NCBI GenBank assembly: GCA_013203015.1
Contig: JABMPO010000276.1
Coordinates: 1 to 15,663, forward strand
Reading direction: 5' to 3'
DNA length: 15,663 nt
From: Fidelibacterota bacterium
Lineage (GTDB): Bacteria > Fidelibacterota > Marinisomatia > Marinisomatales > TCS56
In this document: piece by piece, positions 1 through 8,284 of the stretch
Layout of the letters: every line of letters starts with the position of its first letter
How positions within the stretch are numbered: the first letter of the stretch is position 1
Made by a program: the position numbers and the translations under genes
The notes under the pieces: model-generated
Database searches by the model: none
Seen by the model: the letters and a program-made list of their open reading frames with translations, nothing else
Told to the model about the DNA's origin: nothing

Positions 1-626
1 ATCAATTCCCGCAGGCTGTCTTCCGTACGGCCTCTTGCCGGTTCTCTGATGGTCAGCAAGAAAATGATCCCAAGTACAAAATTAGGCAGGGCCACAATAA
101 TGAACGGCAATTGCCAGCCGTGCTCCGGACCAATGAAGCCGGCAATTAACTGTCCCACGGCAATGCCCATTCCCTGGGCCAGCCCCAGCCAGCCGGCAGC
201 GGCAGCCCGGTTGCGATGGGAAAAATAATCGCCCACCAGCGAATAAGTCAGCGGCAAGGCGCCACCGATACCAATGCCGGTGAGAGCCCGCAACACATAC
301 AACTGGGCATAGGTTTCAGCAAATCCGGTTAACAGGCAGGGAATTTCGCCGATCAGCACCACCAATACAAACAGGTTACGACGGGAGATCAGGTCGGTGA
401 GATAGCCGATTCCCAGCGACACGATTCCACCGAGAATCCAGAATACGAATGAAATATTCCCACCCAGCAGCAGATCGCGTTGAGCGTCGTCGAAACCGAA
501 TTGCCGGGCGATTTGGGTCAGGTTCGGCGCCATCAGGTTCTGGTCGGCAAACAGGAACAGGTTGATGATAGCCAATAAAGCTACCGCATAAAGCTCGTGT
601 CCTTTAAAACCGGTTTTTTTACTCAT
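1..626 (-). CDS. MFS transporter, N-terminal part (cut by window edge)
   Basis: This is the first 208 residues of a major facilitator superfamily permease of the inner membrane; the rest lies beyond base 1. Translation from the ATG at 626 gives hydrophobic segments at about 12-32, 55-76, 84-104, 107-128, 140-165 and 172-192, which is the first six-helix half. The loop between helices 2 and 3 carries motif A (GYLTDLISRR, residues 74-83). The general look (Asp in helix 1, LTGIGIGGALP in helix 4) resembles the Spinster-like MFS group, but the substrate cannot be read from the sequence. The ATG overlaps the end of the alpha-glucosidase gene by 8 bases, and AAAGGAAG just upstream, inside that gene, can serve as ribosome binding site, so the two are probably translationally coupled. 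That suggests uptake of a sugar or glucoside. GC content is clearly higher here than in the middle of the window. Confidence 0.88.
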   Translation of the reverse strand, partial: MSKKTGFKGHELYAVALLAIINLFLFADQNLMAPNLTQIARQFGFDDAQRDLLLGGNISFVFWILGGIVSLGIGYLTDLISRRNLFVLVVLIGEIPCLLTGFAETYAQLYVLRALTGIGIGGALPLTYSLVGDYFSHRNRAAAAGWLGLAQGMGIAVGQLIAGFIGPEHGWQLPFIIVALPNFVLGIIFLLTIREPARGRTEDSLREL

Positions 627-2268
627 TTTCTTCCTTTGCATTTTTCCCCTCACGGATGATCAGTACTTCATTACCGGCTAGCGCGACCTGGTTATCGGTT
701 AAAATGCTGGTATCGTTGCGATGGGTGCCCAGTAAAACATAGAGGGAATTATCAGCTTTCAAATCGAGTGTCTGGGGACGACGGGAAAAATTCAGTATAA
801 CCAGAATTTTCCTATCTTCTATCTGACGGCGATAAGCCAGAATCCGTTTATGGTTATTATCGATCAATATTAGATTCCCGATCTGCAGGGCCGCTGTTTT
901 TTTCCGCAGTGCGATCAGGCGTTGGTAAAAAGTCAGCAGTGAAGCGGGATCGTTTTGCTGCACCGCCACATTTTTAAATCTATAATCCGGATTGACTGGC
1001 AACCAAGAACCGGTTGAGGAAAAACCGGCCTGGGGACTGTTATCCCATTGCATGGGCGCCCGGCAACCGTCCCGGCCTTGGTAAAACGGCCAGTAGCGTT
1101 TGCCCGGAGGATCAAGAATTTGTTTACGGGTCAGTTTGACCTCAGCCTGACCTATTTCTTCACCGTAATATAAAGTGGGAGTACCGCGTAAAGTGAGCTG
1201 CATGGCAGCGGCGATTTTAGCACGGGGCAAACCCTGACGGCCGCGATTGTAGCGGCTGAAATGCCGAGTGACATCATGATTGCTGAGGACATAAGCGGGC
1301 CAGCCCCAATCCGGCAGGTTCTCTTCCCATTTGCGGATTGCCAGGCGAAAATAGGCTGGTTGCCATTTCGATTTCAGAAAATCAAAATTGAAGGCCAGGT
1401 GCAGGCCATCGTTTTGCCGACCATAATAATCGAGCGCTTTTGTATAATCGTCTTCGTCAGCGGTTTCCCCGATCATCATCCGTTCCGGGTAGGCATCCAC
1501 CAGTTTGCGCATATCCGATAATACTTCATACATTTCTGGCTGATCGCGATCATAGATATGTTCCTGGCCCCAGAAACTATAAATAAAACCAAGTGGGTTC
1601 AATTTACGGGGATTGGAGCGGAACCGGACATCTTTGAAATACTGATTATAAACATCCAGCCGGAAACCATCTACACCCCTATCCAACCAGAAGCGCATAA
1701 CATTGAATAATGCTTGTTTTACTGCCGGATTACGCCAGTTAAGGTCCGGTTGCTGCGAAGTGAACATAGCCAAATAATATTGACCGGTAATCTCATCCCA
1801 TTGCCAGGCCGAACCACCAAAATAACTACCCCAATTATTAGGTGGTTTACCCTTTTTTCCAGCGTGCCAGATGTACCAGTCTCGTTTGGAATTTTGCAAT
1901 TCAGAGCGTGATTCGCGAAACCAGGGATGCCGATCGGAAGTGTGATTAAACACCAGATCCATTATAATGCGAATCCCTCGTTTGTGGGCTTCGTCCACTA
2001 ACCGCGCAAAAATTTCGAGATTGCCGAATATGGGATCAATGTCGCAATAATCAGAAACGTCGTAGCCAAAATCGACTTGTGGTGAGGGATAAACGGGACT
2101 GAGCCAGATAGCATCTATGCCCAGCGAACCAGGCGTGCCATTATTCAGATAATCAAGACTATCAATGATACCCAACAGGTCACCGATGCCGATGCCGGTA
2201 GTATCCTTAAAACTGCGAGGATAGATTTGGTAAATCACACCGGTTTTCCACCAGAGTTGATCCACCAC
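619..2268 (-). CDS. GH13 alpha-glucosidase (oligo-1,6-glucosidase-like)
   Basis: A 549-residue glycoside hydrolase family 13 enzyme that probably releases glucose from the non-reducing end of short alpha-glucosides. The (beta/alpha)8 barrel starts directly (WWKTGVIYQIYPRSF, 6-20), with no signal peptide, so it is cytoplasmic. Conserved regions: DLVFNHT (104-110), QPDLN (173-177, the oligo-1,6-glucosidase subfamily form of region V), GFRLDV with nucleophile Asp205, GE with acid/base Glu268, and SNHD with Asp332. Val206 directly follows the nucleophile; in yeast isomaltase versus maltase this position separates alpha-1,6 from alpha-1,4 preference, so isomaltose-type substrates are likely (inference). 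Length is normal for the subfamily. Start: GTG at 2268 or the adjacent GTG at 2265, behind AAGGTGG; the second is better spaced. It lies 24 bases after the PAP2 gene and overlaps the MFS gene by 8 bases, so the three are probably one transcript. Trehalose synthase or sucrose hydrolase are less likely alternatives. Confidence 0.93.
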   Translation of the reverse strand: MVDQLWWKTGVIYQIYPRSFKDTTGIGIGDLLGIIDSLDYLNNGTPGSLGIDAIWLSPVYPSPQVDFGYDVSDYCDIDPIFGNLEIFARLVDEAHKRGIRIIMDLVFNHTSDRHPWFRESRSELQNSKRDWYIWHAGKKGKPPNNWGSYFGGSAWQWDEITGQYYLAMFTSQQPDLNWRNPAVKQALFNVMRFWLDRGVDGFRLDVYNQYFKDVRFRSNPRKLNPLGFIYSFWGQEHIYDRDQPEMYEVLSDMRKLVDAYPERMMIGETADEDDYTKALDYYGRQNDGLHLAFNFDFLKSKWQPAYFRLAIRKWEENLPDWGWPAYVLSNHDVTRHFSRYNRGRQGLPRAKIAAAMQLTLRGTPTLYYGEEIGQAEVKLTRKQILDPPGKRYWPFYQGRDGCRAPMQWDNSPQAGFSSTGSWLPVNPDYRFKNVAVQQNDPASLLTFYQRLIALRKKTAALQIGNLILIDNNHKRILAYRRQIEDRKILVILNFSRRPQTLDLKADNSLYVLLGTHRNDTSILTDNQVALAGNEVLIIREGKNAKEENE

Positions 2269-2292
2269 TAATCCACCTTAATGTTCATATTA

Positions 2293-3060
2293 CTAAAATT
2301 TGTAAGTCAATCCAATCTGACTATTATTTGCCCATAGCTGGAAATGAAAATTTTTACCAGACTCATCTTTGTCCCAATCGTACGCCCGTGCAAAACCGCG
2401 GGCAATCACGATTCCCAAAGCAGCTCCGAAGATAACATCACTTAAATAGTGAGCATCGTCCTGAATACGGCTCAAGGCAACCAAAGAAGCACAGGTATAA
2501 GTAACTATTCCTGGTATTGGTCCGTAGAGTGTATTTACGATAGTGGCCACTGCAAAGCTATGGGAAGTATGTCCGGAAGGAAAGGAACGAAAGTTTTTCC
2601 CTGAAGGGCGCTCGCGGCCTACCACCAGTTTTAGCAATAATGTGACTTGTGCAGTGGCCAACATGGCAAGACTGGCGTACTCAAGTCGTTTGAAGAGCAT
2701 ATCGGCAGAATGTAGTCCCGCTATAGCCTCCAGACCGATGCCGGTTACCAGACCAAAACCAGCCCGATAATTCCCATAATAATCACCAAATTGCGCCAGA
2801 AATGGCGGAAGTGGATTTTGCTTTTGAATATAGTCCGAGGTAGCACGATCATATTTTAATGAAGCAAGCACCAAAGTAGATGCTGTCAACAAGATTATCT
2901 TATTTCCGCGATCAGAAGCGGAATATTTCAAACCATTGATACTATGTTCAGCAATGGTCGATAGACAAGGTCTAAAAGATTTTCCTGTCAATTGCCCGTG
3001 AACAATTCCGATTTGAGAGATCGATAGAATCAATGCCATTCGTATTATTCTCAATGACAT
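2293..3060 (-). CDS. PAP2-family phosphatase, exported
   Basis: A 255-residue acid phosphatase/vanadium haloperoxidase-like (PAP2) protein, the family that dephosphorylates lipid phosphates such as phosphatidic acid, undecaprenyl pyrophosphate or phosphatidylglycerophosphate. All three catalytic motifs are intact: K-x6-RP (K144 to P152), PSGH (161-164) and SR-x5-H-x3-D (S197, R198, H204, D208). A hydrophobic N-terminus (about 5-22, ending VHG) looks like a signal peptide, and hydrophobic stretches at about 55-67, 103-115, 127-143, 182-196 and 207-220 can be membrane helices. The C-terminus ends in alternating residues finishing with Phe (GLTYKF), a form seen in outer-membrane strands, but one strand proves nothing. 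The ATG at 3060 has no clear Shine-Dalgarno; Met8 is an alternative start. It is first in the probable PAP2-glucosidase-MFS transcript, with no obvious functional link to sugar use. The specific substrate is unknown. Confidence 0.9.
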   Translation of the reverse strand: MSLRIIRMALILSISQIGIVHGQLTGKSFRPCLSTIAEHSINGLKYSASDRGNKIILLTASTLVLASLKYDRATSDYIQKQNPLPPFLAQFGDYYGNYRAGFGLVTGIGLEAIAGLHSADMLFKRLEYASLAMLATAQVTLLLKLVVGRERPSGKNFRSFPSGHTSHSFAVATIVNTLYGPIPGIVTYTCASLVALSRIQDDAHYLSDVIFGAALGIVIARGFARAYDWDKDESGKNFHFQLWANNSQIGLTYKF

Positions 3061-3131
3061 AATTCCGGTATCCGAATTCGAACAGTTGGACGCATGGCAT
3101 AAATTACATCAATTCCAATCAGGGATTCAAA

Positions 3132-3165
3132 AAAAATGGCGGCCGAATAACCGGCCGCCATTTTT
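3132..3165 (-). terminator. Rho-independent terminator, very stable
   Basis: Perfect 14-base arms (AAAAATGGCGGCCG, 3132-3145; complement 3152-3165) around a 6-base loop. The GC-rich core TGGCGGCCG is flanked by A and T tracts, so the structure can terminate in both directions. It lies about 20 bases after the stop codon of the T9SS cargo gene, which it most likely terminates; no gene converges on it from the other side. It separates that gene from the downstream PAP2 transcript. Confidence 0.92.
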
Positions 3166-3186
3166 ATAATAGCAATGTACTGCTGA

Positions 3187-6100
3187 TTATTTCATCAACA
3201 TCGCTTTCCGGGTTTGGGTAAATCCGGCGGACCGCATTTGTACCAGGTAAACACCGCTGGCCAGATCACCGGCGTGCCATTGAATTTCATAGCGACCAGC
3301 TTTCTGGTAATTGTTGACCAAAGATGCCACTTCTACACCCAGCAAATTGTAGATTTTTACCGAAACCTGTCCAGCTTCCGGCAAAGCATACTTAATCATT
3401 GTTGCCGGATTGAACGGATTTGGATAATTCTGCATCAGGGCGTAATCCTCTGGCAGCAGAATTGCATCATCCACCGCCAGGAAGTAAACGCTGACTTCAT
3501 CAGAATAGCCACTTTCATTTCCATTATGATCGGTAGCAGTCACCAGATAGTAATAAGTGTTACCGATCTCCGGTGAAGCGTCTACAAAAGCTGAATCAAT
3601 CGTTAAAGCAAATGGCTCAGTCGGTATAAAGCCCGAGGTCAATCCACGGTATACCGTATAATATTCGAAATCAGCATCCGGAACCGGCTCCCAGTTCAAT
3701 CGAATTCCACCTTCGACATCACTGCTGGCAGCGAATATATCCATTGGAACATGCGGCATCAGATTATCCACTGAATAGCCGTCAAGCCAGTTCGAATCAT
3801 AAAATTCACCGGGATTAAAGGTGTGACCGCTGATCATAAATGTTGACCAATAATCACCCGTTGGACCGGTTACATGATTCGAGTCAACCAGTGTGGGCGC
3901 GATGTAAGAATAATCCTGCATCCCGTGGAAAGGAACCAGAGCGACAAAATCCCACAACCAATCATCCACCTGGCGCCAGACACTGAAATTGGTCCAGCTC
4001 TGACCATCCGGAGGATTTCCGGGAGCCCAGACCAGGCGCACTTGGCGTCCCTGATCATTCGGTACATCTTCCACTGCGTAAAGCTCCGGCGGCATGCTTT
4101 CATGGGGCCATAGTTCAATGACTACCCAGGCGGATGAATCCGTTTCGACGAATACTTCATATTGCATCGAAGGATGATAGCCTGGTGCCCAGGCATCCAG
4201 CCAGTAGGTATCGCTGGGTACTTCAAAATAAAATTGTCCATCCGGTCCGGTCATTTCATCGATTGAGAAAAAATCACCCCACAAATGAACATTGGCGCCA
4301 CCGATTGGTGTTTGGAATTCGCCATCGACAACCACACCGCCGATCGCTGCATCTACGGTAAAGGGATGGAGATAATAATTGTACTGAATGTCTGGCATCA
4401 TTGGATTAACCACAAGAGCTGAATCCGGCCCAAGTTCCGCAAATCCATCCTTCCAGGCCCAACCCCAGAAGACGCCATAGGGTACGTCAAAATGGTAATA
4501 ACCAGAAGGATCTGTGTAGGTTTCTTCCCAATGGAAATCATTACCGATCTGTACGACTGCACCTTCAAGTGGATCACTATTATTTTCATTATATACATAA
4601 CCGGATATTGATCCATCAATTGTTGCCGGTTGCAGCCAGAAATCCCGGTACACCATTCCATCCATAACATAAATGCTGTCATAGGTGGTATAGAAACCAT
4701 CCGAACCAACCATCATTCCATATTCACCATTGGGTAGTGGCAGGTAATAATAGCCATCATCATCGGTACCGGATCCGAAACTTTCGAAATCGTTGAAAAC
4801 ATGGATCCAAGCCCAGATCGGGTTACCCATATCATCATAGACATGCCCTTCGACGCCACCGGCGAAAGTCGCCAGATAAATATCGATAGTATCTGAGCCA
4901 GACAAAACATTATCATACCAATTCAATTGAACCGTTCCCGGAGGCAATTCATCCCAGTTCCAGATATTGATATAGTAGCCGCCCATAGCATCGGCAAGGC
5001 TGGATACTGATAGTTCATAATATCCATTTCCTCCTGATTGGGACTCGGTCCAACCCAGATGACTCTGTCCGCTTACAAAAGCTCCTCCAAAAGGCATATC
5101 ATTCAGATAAACCGTTCCAGAGATATAACTATCGGTGCTGTAAACTTCGAAATCCAGCCCAACAGTATCGTAATCGGAGACATAAATCATGGAGTCACGC
5201 GGTACCAGATAATTGGGGATCAAATCCCAGCTGTCAAGCCCAACCCGGTAATCGCCTTCTTCCACACTCATAAAATAATAACCGTTACTATCGGTTTCCG
5301 CCCCGCGACCGGGCCCATCGCCCCAGTCTTCATCGGCCCAGACATAAACACCTTCAATTGCCATACCAAATTCATCTTCAACATAACCTTCAATGGCCGA
5401 GGTAGGCGTAATGAAATTGAAATCATAGCTAGTCAATGCAGCATCAATAATGACGTCCCAATAAGAGGTATCCGCATACATACCATCGGTAACTTCAATG
5501 AAGTCAAAAGCCATAATATCATACAAGCCTGCTACTGCCACATAATTTGTGTAAGCACCGGCAGCATCGGTTACCGTCATCCAGGGCGCCGGTTCGTCTT
5601 CGCGGTTACCAACAAGTGTATCCAGCGGCATAGCAATAATAATTATGTTTGCTATCGGGGGTGTTACAGTACCGGATACCGAATAAGGTCCATTTAAAGG
5701 TTCGATGTAGAGATAGCCGATGTCGCTGCCCCCCATGTCCATAGCCTCGAAAAATATTCCGATATTACTGACGCGGTTAGGACCATCGTCATCACCAGAG
5801 ATTGTCATTTGATAGCGACCGAAAGCCATATCTTCATCGTCCATATCATTATCCATAATATGATCAATATCATCGATCTGCATATCTACATCGGAGTCAA
5901 AGAGACCATCACCGTCCATGTCGATCCAGATAGCGATATCAGCCTCGAAACTGCTATCAGAGAAATCAATCGTGAGTATGATATCTTCTCCCTGTACAAT
6001 CGTGTCTGCCTCAGCATTGTTGACCATCACGTTAATTAGATTTGGCGGATTGGTCATTGACATCCGGCCTGAATTAAAGAAAACTTCGCGAGAACTTGGA

Positions 6101-6402
6101 CTTGGTAAAACGCCAACGCTTGCATTACCAAAGGGATTCTTCGGCAGTGCCATTTCGCGTTCCAGCTTTATTGGGTTGCGTACATTTCGACTTTTTACCT
6201 GTGTCATTTGTTCGCTCAACTTATGAAATTTGGCCTTTTGAGCACTGATCGCCTGCTGATCTCGCATCTGACTGATTTTTTCAATATCGGGGCTACTGAC
6301 GACTTCATCAGCCGCAAAAACCATTGAGATTGAAAATAATACGATCAGAGAAATGATTACCGACCACCTGTAAGTATTAATTTTACTGTTTGACTTCATC
6401 AT
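3187..6402 (-). CDS. Secreted multidomain protein with T9SS type A sorting domain
   Basis: About 1071 residues, exported by Sec and then the type IX secretion system to the cell surface or medium. From the chosen start: signal peptide 1-30 (hydrophobic core VIISLIVLFSISMVFA); a linker and N-terminal region with an Asp-rich calcium-binding-like stretch (DMDGDGLFDSD, about 161-171, more acid to 192); about six carboxypeptidase-regulatory-like/CNA-B-like beta repeats (about 240-770), each of the form xIxGxV...GAxV...T(D)xxGxYxF...GxYxV; fibronectin-III-like domains (about 770-975, the second VEGGIRLNWEPV...YYTVYRG...YYYLVTATD); and the sorting domain (about 983-1071) with QNYPNPFNP, a KIYNLLG strand, GVYLVQM and a basic end. 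No catalytic domain is seen, so an adhesive or structural surface role is inferred. Upstream in-frame ATG at 6441 exists, but GGAGGA at 6407-6412 fits the ATG pair at 6402 and 6399. Transcribed alone, with a CRP-like site upstream and a strong terminator behind. Confidence 0.9.
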   Translation of the reverse strand: MMKSNSKINTYRWSVIISLIVLFSISMVFAADEVVSSPDIEKISQMRDQQAISAQKAKFHKLSEQMTQVKSRNVRNPIKLEREMALPKNPFGNASVGVLPSPSSREVFFNSGRMSMTNPPNLINVMVNNAEADTIVQGEDIILTIDFSDSSFEADIAIWIDMDGDGLFDSDVDMQIDDIDHIMDNDMDDEDMAFGRYQMTISGDDDGPNRVSNIGIFFEAMDMGGSDIGYLYIEPLNGPYSVSGTVTPPIANIIIIAMPLDTLVGNREDEPAPWMTVTDAAGAYTNYVAVAGLYDIMAFDFIEVTDGMYADTSYWDVIIDAALTSYDFNFITPTSAIEGYVEDEFGMAIEGVYVWADEDWGDGPGRGAETDSNGYYFMSVEEGDYRVGLDSWDLIPNYLVPRDSMIYVSDYDTVGLDFEVYSTDSYISGTVYLNDMPFGGAFVSGQSHLGWTESQSGGNGYYELSVSSLADAMGGYYINIWNWDELPPGTVQLNWYDNVLSGSDTIDIYLATFAGGVEGHVYDDMGNPIWAWIHVFNDFESFGSGTDDDGYYYLPLPNGEYGMMVGSDGFYTTYDSIYVMDGMVYRDFWLQPATIDGSISGYVYNENNSDPLEGAVVQIGNDFHWEETYTDPSGYYHFDVPYGVFWGWAWKDGFAELGPDSALVVNPMMPDIQYNYYLHPFTVDAAIGGVVVDGEFQTPIGGANVHLWGDFFSIDEMTGPDGQFYFEVPSDTYWLDAWAPGYHPSMQYEVFVETDSSAWVVIELWPHESMPPELYAVEDVPNDQGRQVRLVWAPGNPPDGQSWTNFSVWRQVDDWLWDFVALVPFHGMQDYSYIAPTLVDSNHVTGPTGDYWSTFMISGHTFNPGEFYDSNWLDGYSVDNLMPHVPMDIFAASSDVEGGIRLNWEPVPDADFEYYTVYRGLTSGFIPTEPFALTIDSAFVDASPEIGNTYYYLVTATDHNGNESGYSDEVSVYFLAVDDAILLPEDYALMQNYPNPFNPATMIKYALPEAGQVSVKIYNLLGVEVASLVNNYQKAGRYEIQWHAGDLASGVYLVQMRSAGFTQTRKAMLMK

Positions 6403-6406
6403 TAAA

Positions 6407-6412
6407 TCCTCC
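6407..6412 (-). promoter_or_regulatory. Shine-Dalgarno site fixing the T9SS cargo start
   Basis: GGAGGA on the minus strand lies 4 bases before the ATG at 6402 and 7 before the ATG at 6399. This is one of the few strong Shine-Dalgarno sites here and argues against the in-frame ATG at 6441, which lies upstream of it. The hydrophobic signal peptide follows directly from the 6402/6399 starts. Confidence 0.8.
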
Positions 6413-6479
6413 GTTGAAATAATATGTTTTGGGTTTACCATATAAACTGAGAAGAAATTAACCTTTTGAGTCTATTTTT

Positions 6480-6499
6480 ACTGTGATTGCTCTCACAGT
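6480..6499. promoter_or_regulatory. CRP/FNR-type operator candidate
   Basis: A perfect 20-base inverted repeat: arms ACTGTGA and TCACAGT (7 bases each) around a 6-base spacer. The core TGTGA-N6-TCACA matches the consensus half-sites and spacing of CRP-family regulators. It is centred about 87 bases upstream of the T9SS cargo ATG. A possible -10 (TTTATA on the minus strand, 6441-6446) puts the site roughly 55 bases before a predicted transcription start, an activator-like position. The regulator is not encoded in the window. A transcript hairpin is an alternative, but there is no T-tract after it. Confidence 0.55.
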
Positions 6500-6629
6500 C
6501 CTGCGAACTATTTTGCAAATCGTAGTTATGTTTTTGCTTATTAACTAATTACGCGTAGTTTTCAGAATCAGGACACAAACAAGATACAGAATCGACCGGA
6601 TACTGGGCAATAATATTCTGGAAACCAGT

Positions 6630-7997
6630 CTATGAAGACAATTTTTTTGTCGCTTTGCGCAGTTCAGATCGCAACCAGACAATAGAAACTGTTACAGACA
6701 CCAGCACGGATATCATTATGGCATACCATACCCATTCAATGCTTTTTTCAAAAATAAATACAAACAGACTCGCCAAGGGAGCTGAGACCAGCAATATCCT
6801 GATAGAAGTGGTAATCAACATGGGAGTTCCTTTACCCAGTCCCTGCATGGCACGACCGCAAGATATGCCAATGGCAATCAATGGATAAATAAATGTTATT
6901 ATACGTAAATATGTAACAGCAATTGATCTGATTAATGGATCAGGCGTGAATGAGGAAATAATTACCGGGCTGAATAGAAATATCACGACCGAACCAAAAA
7001 CAGTAATTATTACCGCTCTCGTTATACTATATTTAATAATAAATTTCACTTTTTCCAGATCCCCGGCTCCGAAAAACATACTTACCAGAGTTACCAATCC
7101 TGTAGCAATAGACATGATTGGCAGAAATATTAACATTTCAATTCGTCCCGCAATCTGGTAGGCCGCCACTGCTGATGAAGAAAAATAAATCAGGATACGG
7201 TTAAAAACCGTCCCACCAAAAGACATGATTAACATTGATGCAGAGGCTGGTAAGCCGATATCAAAAATCCCCCGTAAAATATTATTACTGGGAGAAAATT
7301 CGGTAGGTTTAAATGATAAATAAGATTTTTTTCGAATGATAATTATATAAATCATTGTTAAGACAACCAAAAATTGAGAGATCACAGTCGCCATGGCTGC
7401 ACCGCTTAAGCCCTGATTGAAACCAAAAATAAATAATGGATCAAGAAAAATATTAAGAATAGTGCCGGCGCCACCAACCATCATAGGCATTTTCATATCA
7501 CCTTCGCCAGCCATTATTGATCGAAAAGTCCCGGACAAAATTATAAACGGCATGCCGATAGCGATGATTCTCAAATATGACCAGGCCAATTCAAACAGAT
7601 CAGGAGGGGTTCCGATAGCGCTTAGTATTAGCTCGCCAAATAAACCAGCCGAACCAGCTAAAATTATGCTTAAGACCAATCCAATCAATATGCCGTGCAA
7701 GGCTGTATTATCAGCGCTCGATTTGTCATTTGATCCAATAAACCTGGCTATAACCGCTGTCACACCAGACCCGATTCCCTGAGTCAGACCCATGGCGAAA
7801 AAGAATAATGGCATATTAAACGCCACCGCCGCCAGAGCATCCGGGCTGACGCGCCCGATAAACAACATATCAGTGATATTATAAATCATGTGAATACTCA
7901 TTCCGCCCATCATAGGAATTGCCAGAGTCCACAGGGATCGAGTAGGATTATTGAGAAACTGGTCTTTGCGTGAAGCTGGTCTTGGCCGGTCTTTCAT
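6630..7997 (-). CDS. MATE family efflux transporter
   Basis: A 455-residue multidrug and toxic compound extrusion (MATE) protein, an inner-membrane antiporter that exports drugs, cationic toxins or metabolites using a Na+ or H+ gradient. It has two homologous six-helix halves. The first opens with SLWTLAIPMMGGMSIHMIYNITDMLFIGR and the classic loop AVAFNMP; the second opens near residue 250 with GLPASASMLIMSFGGTVFNRIL. The linker between halves is short and basic (IRKKSYLSFKP). Length is typical. In-family features such as GLGKGTPM (about 385) and TPPDLFELAWSYLRI (about 130) are present, and no truncation is seen. The ATG at 7997 has no clear Shine-Dalgarno, as with several genes here. It lies 78 bases after the zinc ribbon gene with a probable terminator between, so it is likely transcribed on its own. 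The substrate cannot be predicted. Confidence 0.92.
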   Translation of the reverse strand: MKDRPRPASRKDQFLNNPTRSLWTLAIPMMGGMSIHMIYNITDMLFIGRVSPDALAAVAFNMPLFFFAMGLTQGIGSGVTAVIARFIGSNDKSSADNTALHGILIGLVLSIILAGSAGLFGELILSAIGTPPDLFELAWSYLRIIAIGMPFIILSGTFRSIMAGEGDMKMPMMVGGAGTILNIFLDPLFIFGFNQGLSGAAMATVISQFLVVLTMIYIIIIRKKSYLSFKPTEFSPSNNILRGIFDIGLPASASMLIMSFGGTVFNRILIYFSSSAVAAYQIAGRIEMLIFLPIMSIATGLVTLVSMFFGAGDLEKVKFIIKYSITRAVIITVFGSVVIFLFSPVIISSFTPDPLIRSIAVTYLRIITFIYPLIAIGISCGRAMQGLGKGTPMLITTSIRILLVSAPLASLFVFIFEKSIEWVWYAIMISVLVSVTVSIVWLRSELRKATKKLSS

Positions 7998-8029
7998 GGA
8001 CTACAAACGTAGCTGGATTTTAAACTAAT

Positions 8030-8065
8030 TAAAATAAAAATATTCTATATACTGCGACCGCAGTA
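8030..8065 (-). terminator. Probable terminator of the ECF sigma operon
   Basis: On the minus strand TACTGCG pairs with CGCAGTA (7 bp, 8050-8065, two-base nominal loop that would open to four), followed by an AT-rich tail ending TTTTTATTTT. It starts 10 bases after the zinc ribbon stop codon. The stem is short and the T-tract is offset by about ten bases, so strength is moderate. Confidence 0.55.
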
Positions 8066-8075
8066 ATCAGGACGC

Positions 8076-8282
8076 TCACGAAAATCCGGAGGATGATGAG
8101 CATCCACCGGTAAAACTTGCGCTGCTGCCTCCGGTTGAAACCATTGGCGCTGATAATAATCGTTCGGAATCATTTTTAGCACATTCCGGACAGGTAATTT
8201 CAGAATCCGGCGTGGAGGCGGTAAAAACTAATTCTTCAAATTTGTTACCGCAATTCCGGCAATGATAATCAAACATTGGCAT
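8076..8282 (-). CDS. FmdB-family zinc ribbon protein
   Basis: A 68-residue protein with two Cys knuckles, CRNC (8-11) and CPEC (31-34), which together bind one zinc as in the FmdB regulatory protein domain. The N-terminus MFDYHCRNCG is the usual FmdB opening (M-P-x-Y-x-Y-x-C-x-x-C). The tail is Gly/Ser-rich with one more Cys (C61), common in this family. FmdB was named as a possible regulator of formamidase expression, but for most members no function is shown. Start: ATG at 8282, with AAGGAT five bases upstream; ATG at 8276 is less likely. The Shine-Dalgarno overlaps the TAA at 8285-8287 that would end the proposed selenoprotein, so translation is probably coupled to it. It is the last gene of the ECF operon, with a terminator behind. 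Confidence 0.88.
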   Translation of the reverse strand: MPMFDYHCRNCGNKFEELVFTASTPDSEITCPECAKNDSERLLSAPMVSTGGSSASFTGGCSSSSGFS

Positions 8283-8284
8283 AA

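Noticed and set aside
5038..5697. Long open frame (219 codons) on the plus strand opposite the T9SS cargo gene
   Set aside because: It is antisense to a gene with clear domains. Its protein shows no recognisable motif, and the open frame follows from the codon bias (Asp/Gly/Tyr) of the opposite strand.
6618..6628. Small hairpin CTGG-AAA-CCAG just after the MATE stop as a terminator
   Set aside because: Only four base pairs and no T-tract, so I could not support it as a terminator.
8067..8078. TGA at the end of the FmdB gene as a second selenocysteine codon
   Set aside because: The frame continues only two codons (Ala, Ser) before another TGA, and the Gly/Ser-rich ending is normal for FmdB proteins. 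It is a true stop.
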